Part shown: positions 37,420 to 47,659 of the stretch, piece after piece
Layout: every line of letters starts with the position of its first letter
How positions within the stretch are numbered: position 1 is the first letter of the stretch
Assembly: GCF_022581195.2 (NCBI RefSeq)
Contig: NC_061459.1
Span: 10,168,001-10,232,000 of the forward strand
Source: Helicoverpa zea
Taxonomy: Eukaryota > Arthropoda > Insecta > Lepidoptera > Noctuidae
Direction: 5' to 3'
Length of the DNA stretch: 64,000 nucleotides
Notes under the pieces: generated by a model
Databases searched by the model: none
The model's input: the letters and a program-made list of their open reading frames with translations, nothing else
Told to the model about the DNA's origin: nothing
Position numbers and translations under genes: made by a program

Positions 37420-37615
37420 TCCTACTTATATTATAAATGTGAAAGTTTGTGAGAATGTATGGATGTATGTTTGTTATTCAATCACGCAAAAACGGCTGGA
37501 CCGATTTGATTGAAATTTGGTATGTAAATAGGTGATAACCCTGGATTAACACATAGGCTATTATATATACTTTTTATCAACACACCACGCGGGCGAAGCC
37601 GCTGGCGGAAGCTAG
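37420..37615 (+). mobile_element. Non-autonomous Helitron
   Basis: Starts TCCTACTTATATTATAAATG after an A and ends with GCGGGCGAAGCCGCTGGCGG then CTAG before a host T. Same family as 18213-18389, with the shared interior block CCCTGGATTAACA. Confidence 0.88.
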
Positions 37616-37764
37616 TAAGGTCATAAAAATACTCCAGGTACCCCCAGGTACCCGGAGTATTTTTTGTTGTGAACAAATGGAAGGGTTGGTTGGTTTGTCT
37701 TTTAAAGATGACTTAATGGATTTTGTCATACATCTACTTTGAATTACAGACTAACATTTTCAGA

Positions 37765-38030
37765 TCTTGCGATGATTTGGTCAGAGAAAGAGAGCATGAT
37801 TGACGACTTTGATAATATTGTCTATTTAAATGAGGTAAGCTCATATTTAGACAGAAATTTTACGTTTTGACGTTCTAGAGTCTTTTTGAATGCTGCAGGA
37901 AATGAAATTAAGTTACCTACATTTATGTGTGAACGATCTAAAATAAAGACAAACAGGTGGTGTACCTATCACGAACTACATAACGTGAAATGCCTACGTG
38001 ACGTGGCAAAGGGCGACATTATCAAGGTCA
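37765..38030 (+). other. Orphan exon-like sequences
   Basis: AACATTTTCAG at 37754-37764 is followed by an open block (LAMIWSEKESMIDDFDNIVY) ending in a good donor, GAG|GTAAGC, near 37836. A second block after TGCTGCAG (about 37900) is open in one frame (KLPTFMCERSKIKTNR, then WCTYHELHNVKC), but that frame does not join the first in phase; the in-phase join soon meets a stop. No product is recognised. They may be decayed exons or chance. Confidence 0.2.
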
Positions 38031-38754
38031 TTTTATTACTTTTTCGCAAATTACATTATGTGTCATTTAATAATGTTGTGATAAAAACGAAGATAGGTTC
38101 GTATATGAGAGTTTAAAAAAAAAATAAGTAAAGACAAGAGTAGTAACAATGGTATAGTGTTCACGAATTTATGTCTTTTCGGTTCCAGTGAACTTTTTTG
38201 GTAAGATTAAATGATTTTACATAGAATTATTAAATATCAGATAATTTAGGACAATGCAATTTCAAGGAATTATATATATACCTACTTATCTACGAGAATA
38301 ATCTGGGAGAGGCTCCCAGCTGACTTGTGGAGCAATAGAGGGTTCTTTCCTCTCAAACAAAGGCCTTATCATCGAATGTAATTATATCGTATTTCAATTG
38401 TTTTACAGGTAACATTTTATCGTACAACCTAGCGTTTCGTAGGTTTTTTTAAAATTAATATAAAGCTTTAGGAAAGTTTTGGGGCTAAACTCGAGAAATA
38501 AGCTCCTACATAAAATACAAACCGAGCCAGCGAATTGAAGCCCTATGATATATTTAAATTTTAGACCTTATTCGTAGGAATTACTTTTTACGACCCTGGC
38601 GTACCTTTTTTTGCTTTTACAGAATGACCTTGCGGTGAATGTGACTCTAGCTTATTATTTTACATATCGAAAAATAAATAACAACTTACGAAAAACAAGT
38701 TCAGATCAAACTAACAATTTAGGCGCGTTTCGTCTGTAGGGAAGTTTCTAAAGC

Positions 38755-38850
38755 GTGGGCGAGTCTACAGAGCTACGAGCCAGACAGCGCGTAGGCGGCG
38801 TAGCATCGTAGCGTAGTCGCTCGTAGACCTACACGTGCTCTCTGCTACGC
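38755..38850. repeat. Second GCGTAG-rich degenerate repeat
   Basis: GCGCGTAGGCGGCGTAGCAT, CGTAGCGTAGTCGCTCGTAG and CTGCTACGC share the core of the array at 13962-14125. A perfect E-box CACGTG lies at 38832-38837 inside it. Confidence 0.6.
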
Positions 38851-39049
38851 TTTTATAACTTAATAACTTAACCGCGGTTTTTCCAATACTGCAACTTTCT
38901 GCTATTTTAATTACTTACCAAATCCAAATTCGTTGAGGGGCGATCCTTATCGATAATCATGCCAATAGATTCATTTATGCAAAAGTCTTAGTAATTTACA
39001 AAGCTATGTTAATTCAAAGGAAACTTTCGCAAACTTTTTCCAAACATAA

Positions 39050-39380
39050 TTTTTGTATCCCGATACGAGATCGCGGAGAGCTACGGGGTACACCGCTACC
39101 ACCCACGCGGCGATCGTCAGTCGACTGGTGCTTTCATCCCGCTCCACGAAATTCCCTTCAGGAGTTAGGCTTGAATGGATCTGCGCTGTGATTGGTTGGG
39201 AGCGAGTGACGTCATAACGAAAATCACAATGATATGGGGTGGCGTGTGTGTGCGGGGTGTGCGGGTGTGTGCGTGAGCGGAGGCCCATGAATGGACGCCC
39301 GCTGCCGCGCCCGCGGCGCGCCTCTCCAGCCCCCTGACGTCACCAAATGCCAGCCTCTATTATGCAACCCAGCATCTGAA
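39050..39380. promoter_or_regulatory. GC-rich CpG patch with two CREs
   Basis: A strongly CpG-rich stretch, including CCGCGCCCGCGGCGCGCC at about 39304-39321, in an AT-rich setting. TGACGTCA occurs at 39207-39214, 16 bp after a CCAAT-type ATTGG, and at 39335-39342. This is promoter-like composition. No transcript direction can be fixed. Confidence 0.45.
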
Positions 39381-39899
39381 ATAGAAGCGAGATGTTATTA
39401 ATAACTTTCAATGCATTGGTATACTTTCAACGCCTATGCTCAACTTTTTGTTCCTGTACGATTATGTTTTGGATACAATTTGGTGTAGTGTATTGTATAC
39501 TTAGATGTAACTTCTCGTTACGAGTATACTATTAAGTTTACGGATATATCTTGTTGTATAGATTGTTCAGTAAGGTGATACCTACTTTTGAATCCATTAC
39601 GTTACTTAAAGATCGCATATAAATATTGGTTAAACGGTGTTCAAATTTATCCCTCTCAAAGTTTAAAAATTAAAAAGTAAATCATCTTTTAGTAACATGT
39701 GAAACAAATACAAAGGAAGAAAATATTCTCATTTGAAACTAGGTAAAGCACCCTGATTTGAAAGTCATAAAAATAATTTAAATTGTGATTATACACCTCC
39801 CAAAAACACGCATAATCAAAACAAAAACTAAAATCCAAAAATAAAATAACACACCGCGCAATTTGACCTTCGAACTTTGCCTATACAGGTTGTTCTTAA

Positions 39900-40030
39900 A
39901 ATAGGTTGGATGCGACAGGGTGCGTCCGGTGGGTCGTTGACCGATGCTGGAGGCTGGTCTCCCTCGCCCCGCGCGCTTCCTCACCCCCGCGGTGACCCGG
40001 TCACGGTGCAACAAGTGGAAATGTATCGAC
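39900..40030. promoter_or_regulatory. GC-rich patch
   Basis: CTCGCCCCGCGCGCTTCCTC and GGTGACCCGGTCACGG lie in a short GC island inside AT-rich DNA. The palindrome GTGACCCGGTCAC sits at about 39993-40005. Likely a control element; role unknown. Confidence 0.3.
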
Positions 40031-40079
40031 TGTACTCCTTTGACATTTAGGAGGAAACTCAAACGGCTAGGCAACCTGA

Positions 40080-41690
40080 AATAGATTGGGCTTGTGATTA
40101 ATGTAGTGAGTTATGGTTAATGGGGTAACGGTGTTTTAATTAAGAGGTTAATTAGAGTTTAATTTTCAAATTAGTAAAAAAATACTGTAATATTACTTTA
40201 AGTCAGGTCAAATATTAAAATATTGTCAAATATTGTCTGTTCCTTTGTTTTTATTTTAATTATTTATTAATCAGTCGATATAATTTTTGTCGTTTTGGAT
40301 ATTATATTGATTTGATTATGGAAATAAATATTCAATGATCCGTTCCGAATGATTTGGTAGAGCAAACCTTTACGTTATGCAGTCATACAGAAGCACAACT
40401 ATTTTATTTTCGTTTGTATTTCAACCACAGATTATTGATAATATGTATGTAGGGACAGAAAAATAAACGTTAAGAACAAACCATAAATAAATTGATCTAA
40501 TTGAATTAAGAATGCGTTTTATGAATATCTATTCCTGGCAGGTAATATGTTCTCGAGAGCTTGGAAATAAAATTAATGTAGGCGTTTGTTAAGGCACTCT
40601 TTAACTGGAGCACTTTCATAAAAGCACGAGTAGATATGTAAATCTTATATCAAGAAAGTGTCTTTCTTATCTATGAAAAAGAACTAAAATTTCATGTACC
40701 ACGTACACCATATAAAATATTAAAAAAACGGTTTAATCCTGTGGACAGGAGTAGTCTCAAGGATACCCGCTGATCGAAGTCAGGACATAGATATGTGCTA
40801 CTATGAAAACATTATGAAGAGTATTATTTCATTCAACGCTACTCGAAAGTCACTACATGGGTACCTACTTTCTTATGTATTTTTCTATACTGCAGACCCG
40901 CACTAGTCATCAAACGTCTTTAACTTTATTATAAAAGTAAATAAATTAATAATGCTCACCTGCTTGACTTAAAAATTGACCTTTTTGATCATATTTATAG
41001 GATTGCAAATACGTAAAAAGTATATTTGTACGAAGTCAAGTATTGTCGCCTGGTAGCGTAGGAAGCATTCTAATGTTATTACGAAAATAATATGACCCAA
41101 CAACTTGTGACGTTTTCGAAGTTTATTTTTTAATGATGACGTCAAATCTCGTCATAAACGTATTTTTTTTTAAATAACTTGATCTTAAAGGTTAGATGAT
41201 CTATAGGTGACCTATTTTTGAAGCCCTGATGCCTCGATGATGTTGTGCAAGTAAGGTGTTTGAGTAACGGCAAGAGGATTTGATTCTCAAGGTGTAGCTA
41301 TTGTTTCGGACAAAGACAAGCTGCGGTTGCAGTAATTTTATTAGCAATTTGTAAAGTGTATTTTGTGTAGTCAAATTAACTTCAGAACTTTCAACAAATG
41401 TTAGCACCTATATCACGAAGAAATAAAAAGGCGGTCAAATCGAGAACCTCTTTCTTTTTGGGAAATCGGTTCTAGATGTCTTATTTAACTATAAATTGCA
41501 TAAAATACTTTAACAATAACTACGACTAAGACTTGTTACAGAAAAAAGTTAATGCAACAAGTATCTCCCGCTTCAATAAAGACCTAATCACTAAACCTTA
41601 CATAAACATAAGTCCTAACAAATGCACATCACCCACCACCAAAATTCAACTCAGCAACAAAATCGATGCAAACCATTTAAACACAGGGTG
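40080..41690. other. Intergenic DNA, no gene recognised
   Basis: AT-rich. It holds one TGACGTCA at 41137-41144. The remaining frames look like chance. Confidence 0.5.
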
Positions 41691-41815
41691 TTTTATCATA
41701 GTCCAGGGCGAGCCTATTCAGCGTCAAGGCGAGAGCGTGCGTCACAGGCAGCAAGGACAGATCCCAGCCTTGCAACCATGGGCCGTACTATTTGATCGCC
41801 CTGTATTTTAGCCTG
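41690..41815. repeat. Possible small element with short inverted ends
   Basis: ACAGGGTG near 41686-41693 and CGCCCTGT near 41797-41804 pair at seven of eight bases around a balanced-composition interior. Too short to be sure; it may be part of the local regulatory sequence. Confidence 0.25.
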
Positions 41816-42159
41816 ATAATGGTGTTAGCTTTTTAGTGAACATTTCGTGGTAGATTCTGTGTGAGTCATCTATTTTTGGAAGAATTAACAATGTGGTTTA
41901 GGTTGTCCAAGGCCGAGAAAGTCGATGTATGTTTTTGTATGAAATGTTTGCTTGAAAGAGGAATTGAGATTATTGTATACTTACAGGTTTTAAATAAAAT
42001 CTCTCTAAGATAAATATCATGGTTTTTGTAAGGCTTCTCAGATTCTATTTGGGGAAATTCTTAATATATCTTATCTTCCTCAGTCTAAAAAGCATAAAGG
42101 AGTTATTTTTGTAATTTCCTGACTAATTATAACCCTATAATGCCTTATTTTTATCTGGT

Positions 42160-42600
42160 CTATTTATAGCTCAATATAGATCATTCATGCGTCAGTCGAA
42201 CGCAGGTGGAACCATGTTCGATTAACAAGTCCAAGCAAGAATGAACGAGTGCGCGTCACCCTGCGTGCTTCGATTCATGAATAGAGGCTTGCAACCCGGG
42301 ATGACCCAGTTTTTGACTCCATACCTTGACACGTGGCACCAAAACGCTGTAACAGCCAAGCCCCCTGCCATGCAGTTATCACCACTACGTCACTGCGCGT
42401 TGCAATTGTTATTGCGTGGATAATAAATAGGAATATACACTTCTTGGGTTTGAAGGTATGGTATGACGTCAGTTGGTGCGGAGGGGGACTGCAGCTCGGG
42501 AATTAGGTCAGTTTCATTCTGAAACAGGTTTGGCGAGAACGGGGTGAGGCAAGGCCGAGGGGTGCGGCTTCAGCTCAATCGCGAATTTAGCCTCTAATTA
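42160..42600. promoter_or_regulatory. CpG-rich regulatory-type patch with CRE and E-box
   Basis: Contains a MEF2-type CTATTTATAG at 42160-42169, the E-box CACGTG at 42330-42335, and TGACGTCA at 42464-42471, followed by a GC-rich stretch to about 42560. Together with 35.5 and 39.2 kb this is the third CRE-bearing GC patch in 7 kb. Function is inference. Confidence 0.4.
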
Positions 42601-42609
42601 TTACAGGAG

Positions 42610-43140
42610 TCCACTAGCAGAAAGTTCATTAAAACTAATTCTACAATGCATCAATAATTGAAAAAGGCTGTTGGCCATTGAATTTTACAGTAAGATTTCA
42701 GTTTCATTATTACGTTTCCCGGATTAATTCCCCAAACTCATGCTAGCTTCAAGGCCATATGGTTTTACAATGCCATAGTCGGTAATGTAGAACAAATTCG
42801 ATATCTAGTGATCATTATACTGGCCTTTAACTTAAGAAAGATGCTTTGGACTTTTAACAAATTTCATGATAAATGACCATGTTTAATTTTTCAACATTGT
42901 TCAATGGCTATCTGGTCTAATTGAACTGTGTTGAGTAAGTAACGTCAGACATGAGAATGTAGATTTTCTTAGTAGGTACTACTTTAGTGTAGGCACAGAG
43001 AAAAGCGTAGGTTTGTAAGATTTTGCATCCTTTATGCTTTTACATTTGTTGGCCACAAGACACAAAGGGCGTGCAAATGTCTTTTTTTCTAAAAAAGAAG
43101 CAGCATTGTGTTACATTCTAGAAATAATGTGGAGATGAGG
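42610..43140. other. Intergenic DNA, nothing recognised
   Basis: AT-rich sequence with no exon-like or repeat structure that I can support. Confidence 0.5.
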
Positions 43141-43265
43141 AGAAGTGGCTTAGTTGTTAACTCGCCAACCTCTCAAGGATCATCGTGCAGGTTCAATTCC
43201 AGGTTTTTTACAAAGTACTTTTTTAATTACCACCACTGAAAAAAGGTGAAGGAAGGAAGGAAGAA
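43141..43265 (+). mobile_element. tRNA-derived SINE, truncated
   Basis: GTGGCTTAGTTGTTAA is a Pol III A-box-like head and GGTTCAATTCC a B-box; then come the ACCACCACTG and GGTGAAGGAAGG blocks typical of moth tRNA-derived SINEs. The usual distal body is missing. Confidence 0.75.
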
Positions 43266-43839
43266 CTTTAGCAAAACGAATGAACTATACCTACGTCTTA
43301 TGAGTGCAGCAATCTTCAGGAAAATCATAGTCGACCATTAGTTTGACCTATACCCTTAATATTTCGTGGTTGACATTTACCAGCTAAGTACTATCTAATA
43401 GCTGGTATAGTTTTAAAACTATATTATAGGGAGCTGCAGTTTAATCCATGCTAATCGGGTTTACGCCACGGCCGAGTTGACGAAGATAGTTCATTAATAG
43501 GATTTGCTCTAACATACAAACTGTAAAACAAAAATGCGTCGTTTGGTAACCTCTGATGAAGGTACACAGGTGTTTGTAAATAAGGGCATGTGTAGTTTGG
43601 TAGTGTAACTTATAGTCATTTATATAAGCAATTCTGGTTAGTATCAGTGCAGTCAGGGAAACTGATGTTGCTAATAAAGTATAGTAATATGTGAATTATA
43701 TATTTTGGATTCACTTAATATTGGACTTTTATGTTTAAACTAATCTATTACCAAAATCCATGACATGAAGCTCATTCAACAATTTTCTCTATAGCCCCGG
43801 CTTTTACCTGCATTTTTGATACTTTTTCATAGAACCCCG

Positions 43840-43924
43840 TGACGTCAAAGTGCAATATCCCAAAATAGGTGACCCGGATAGAGGGTAGCGTTGCTCTGTG
43901 CACGCAGTATGGACTGTGACGTCA
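43840..43924. promoter_or_regulatory. Paired CRE/ATF palindromes
   Basis: TGACGTCA at 43840-43847 and again at 43917-43924, 77 bp apart, with a GC-richer stretch between. Part of the CRE cluster that starts at 35.5 kb. Confidence 0.4.
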
Positions 43925-44604
43925 TATACCCCACCCCCCTCACTTCCATAGCTCCTCTAGGACTCCTGGTTGCGCTGCACTGAAACACTGCAAACTTAAA
44001 AATCGAACAATGAAGTTTTATGGCATTCATTTTTTTATTTTATAAAAATTGACGATTAAATTACAGGTTATAAGATGTTTTTTTTCTTGACCGAGACTTT
44101 GGGCATAATACATTTAATTATTTTAAGTTATCCAAACATCGTAATTTTCATATTAATGAAGTTCTTTCTGATAAAGGAAGTCTTACGTTAGTATATTAGT
44201 CTATGCTTACGTTAAATAATTATATAGTAATCTGCTGAAGCACGCGAATTGAAACAATACCTTATTTACATAGATATTTACAGAACTAGTATATTACAAT
44301 TATATATTATTTACATATTTACAAAAATAAAAACGGGGGGAAAAAAATAAATTAAGTATCAAAATATTCATCAATAATTGAGACCTACAAGATGGCATGA
44401 AGGTTATAAATAAATATAAACAATGTATTTATGATGCGTAGAAAATTATTTATTACTTAATTTATTTACGTAAATAAAATTAAGCAATAAACAAAAGTGT
44501 CGCTATCTGACGGAAGTTACATTTTGTTTCAACTTCTGCATCCTACCTATTATTTGGGAACAATAGCGTCATGTATTGAATACCGCATCAGACCCCGACG
44601 TGCT

Positions 44605-44614
44605 AGGTGGCGCT
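44605..44614 (+). promoter_or_regulatory. CTCF-like motif
   Basis: AGGTGGCGCT in the context GCTAGGTGGCGCTTTG, matching the copy at 32972-32981 over GCTAGGTGGCGCT. Confidence 0.35.
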
Positions 44615-44923
44615 TTGTATCCATACCATATTAAATTGTAAATATAAATCAAATCCCGGTCTGAATCATCATAATAATTTATTTAACTATGCAAAATAGG
44701 TAATACCAAATATAATCTTAAAACAACGACATCTATCGGGCATTTTCCGAAGCACTTGTTCAGGAAAACGTTCAGCCGTGATGTTCCGTACTATTAACAA
44801 TTTGGACACCCACGTCACCATTTTTTTGTGTAGTTCTATTTATTTCTCACAGATAGCAATGGGATAGTTGGTTTAGTTTATTTTGATACTAAAACATTTA
44901 TTTGTTCGTGCAATGTACATTTG

Positions 44924-44961
44924 AAAGATGGCGTTACCAGCGACACGATCTTGGCGGGAAA
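44924..44961. promoter_or_regulatory. YY1/Pho and E2F-type motifs
   Basis: AAGATGGCG (YY1/Pho core) at 44925-44933 and TTGGCGGGAAA (E2F consensus) at 44951-44961 lie 17 bp apart. The pair is typical of cell-cycle or housekeeping promoters, but no exon follows that I can recognise on either strand. Confidence 0.3.
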
Positions 44962-45647
44962 AATTGCGAACACATTTTTTTTTAATCCAGCCAGTAGTAT
45001 TCGAACAAAGAGTATGGTAATTCATGAATATTACCACTATCATCCCTGAATTAATTTCGCGTTTGCGTATGGGAATGAAACTGATTTTACGGATAGCTTC
45101 GTTGTTTATTGCAGCTTGTAAATGCCGTAGTGGAAACGACTGGTATTGTTTTGACTTTAGAGATGCATCCATTATTCGAATTTTATGGTTCTGTTTTTGT
45201 CAGTCTTGTCAGTGATATTGAGTATATAGAATTCTGATTTCAATATAATAAATTGAACTGGTAAATAAACCATAAACCATCACAGAAGTTCTTCATAAAA
45301 AAGTAACTTTTCTTGGTAGTAGAAAGCATGCCTTTGCAATTAAATTCTGTCAGCAATTAACAAGCTTCATAGGTAAGGAGGCACGTAATTCGATAGAAAT
45401 AATTAAATGTCAGTAATTTTGTTAACTGAGTCGAATTAAGGTTTGTGATATGATATAACTCGTTACTCGATTTGTCTTCATTTAATTTTACATTAGCTTC
45501 GCGTTTTACCGACATCGTTTGTTGGAGGTAATTGCTTGTGGTTGTGTATCAGAATTCAAGAGAATAGAAGGTACAATTTCATACGTTAGATCGTGATTTT
45601 GTTGAAAACTTTTTGGTATTTTAGTATCATATGTGACCACTACGATA

Positions 45648-45730
45648 CGATAACCGAACCATTTTCAGTTGTCAAATCGCCGACCTGATCAAATGCGGGA
45701 AATATACGGCTGGTTATGGTTTGGTTATCG
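45648..45730. repeat. 83-bp inverted-repeat hairpin
   Basis: CGATAACCGAACCA at the left pairs with TGGTTTGGTTATCG at the right, 13 of 14 bases. Further inner pairing (GCCGACC with GGCTGGT) is possible. No mature-microRNA motif is recognised; a tiny MITE is as likely. Confidence 0.45.
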
Positions 45731-45821
45731 TTAAGAATATTTAAATGGTGCATAAAGTAAGAGTCACTTAAATGTAGGTTTTCTCAATGCAGGATTTTAT
45801 TAAAATTCGCATTGGTATAGG

Positions 45822-46028
45822 TATCGGCACGAATCTTTAGCTCTGACCTACATCTACGCAGAAGTGATTTATTAGCAAAGAACCAATCCCGAGTGACGGC
45901 TATGACGCGATGCACTGCGGGCCAATCACCGCTTTAGCCCGCCCCCGCGCCTCACTTCATACCACAAAAGTGACCCAATAAATTATTTCTGCGCAGATGA
46001 AGGTCAGAGCTCAAGATTCGTGCCGATA
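45822..46028. mobile_element. MITE with long (about 45 bp) imperfect inverted repeats
   Basis: The left arm reads TATCGGCACGAATCTTTAGC then TCTGACCTACATCTACGCAG; the right arm, reverse complemented, reads TATCGGCACGAATCTTGAGC then TCTGACCTTCATCTGCGCAG. The interior is GC-rich (about 45895-45960). Flanking TA is compatible with a TA target duplication (Tc1/mariner type); that assignment is inference. Confidence 0.85.
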
Positions 46029-46029
46029 A

Positions 46030-47080
46030 CTATAAGTAAATGTATGCAAAACACTAAGTAAGTACAACACAAACCAAATATGTCTAGAATGTGCATTCAA
46101 GTAAGCATACTTCAAAAAATAAATATTCTCAAACACGACTGTAAGAGGATTTTACAGAGAAATATTTCGTGCAACCTTACAAGAAGACTTGCATCTTTAT
46201 ACGCTGGCATTTTGCTGAACACACAGTCACAAAGCAGTGAATAAGTAAACCCGGGAGCATTCCTTCTAGTAAGTTCTAACCGCTACAAGCACTAAATTAA
46301 ATTTTTGCTATGTTGTTCTTTACGCTGAAGTTGGTATGTCAGCTATTTGATGCTAGACTCGGGTTATGGGTTATGTGGGTTATGTCTTTGGTTTGGAGTA
46401 AAGAGGTTTGTGTTGTGAAGGTTTCAGTGAAGTATTGTTGGTACGTTGATAGTAAGTCAACAAAGAAGAGCTCGGTTTAAGTGTTGAACGTGGCTTGTGT
46501 TCTCCACTTCGATTTTGTGTCCGATAAATGTTCGTTTTGATGAAATCTGGATATGACTGAAATTAACCTTTCAAATACACTGCAATTTCGGCTCACAAAT
46601 TATTTTTGTTTCATATACCACGATAGCTAACGCGTTTTTGAAAAATCGTTCGATTCTGCCGTGTCAACAAAGAAAGCTATACATAAGTATTTTCTTTTAC
46701 CAATGTTAGAATAACATAACCAAAGAAATAGTAGCGAAATATTTCGACCTATGACCTAGACAAATCTCTATTCCAGTCTAGATTTATTTTTACGAGAGAA
46801 TCGAATCCGATTTTTCGATAGCAGAATATTTCACTATTTAGGTCTTCGATGATACTGCTGTCTTTATCTTAATCTTTTGGACTGAAGATGTGTGTTGTAT
46901 AGTTGATTACTAGCATGATGACATGCCAAATAGTGCACTAGTAATATATTTAATCATCGATGATTAATATCATACAATCAGTTTTACCTTCCATCTTTTC
47001 AATAAAAACAAAAGAATGCTCAACAAAATCGATGTTTGCCTATTTATTGAAATTGATCCAGATACATCCCCTTGATAAAT
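46030..47080. other. Intergenic DNA, no gene recognised
   Basis: AT-rich sequence without supported features. Confidence 0.5.
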
Positions 47081-47084
47081 CCAT

Positions 47085-47647
47085 TAAAAAAACCGGCCAA
47101 GTGCGAGTCGGACTCGTGCACGAAGGGTTCCGTAAATTACAGTTAAATCAACCTATCTCAAAAACTATAAGAGATACTTTGATCAAACCAAAAATCGTTG
47201 AAAGAGTTAATTAGCATGCATCACCTCTATTTTTTTTAGAATTTTATACCCCGTAGTTATAAAAATAGAGGGGGGGGGACATACTTTTTACGACTTTGAG
47301 AGCTGATATCTCAAAAACCGTTCACTTTAAGAAAAATGTTTTTTAGAAAACTTTATATCATTTTAAAAGACCTTTCTATTGATACCCCACACGGGTATGT
47401 ACATCGAAAAAAAAAATTTCATCCCTCAGTTACATGTATGGGGGGCCCCACCCCCAATTCTTTTTTTTACTATTTAGTGTCATATTTTTGTAGCGGTTCA
47501 TACAACACATATTCCCATCAAATTTCATCACTGTAGTACTTATAGTTTCCGAGTAAATCGGCTGTGACAGACGGACAGACGGACAGACGGACATGACGAA
47601 ACTATAAGGGTTCCGTTTTTGCCATTTTGGCTACGGAACCCTAAAAA
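47085..47647 (+). repeat. GGTTCCGTA-type dispersed repeat, long copy
   Basis: Begins GGCCAAGTGCGAGTCGGACT, then GAAGGGTTCCGTA; ends GGCTACGGAACCCTAAAA. The GGGTTCCGTA and TACGGAACCC blocks are inverted repeats. Near the end is a short (GACG)-type tandem, GACAGACGGACAGACGGACA. This is a very common lepidopteran repeat; I leave its class open. Confidence 0.82.
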
Positions 47648-47659
47648 CAATTATACGAT

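Noticed and set aside
41050..41075. Minus strand resembles miR-927, a fly neighbour of mir-210
   Set aside because: Only partial similarity with an internal two-base offset, and no complementary arm within 100 bases to form a hairpin.
42241..42423. 60-codon frame in the CpG-rich patch
   Set aside because: Balanced composition lowers stop frequency; the translation has no recognisable domain and no splice context.
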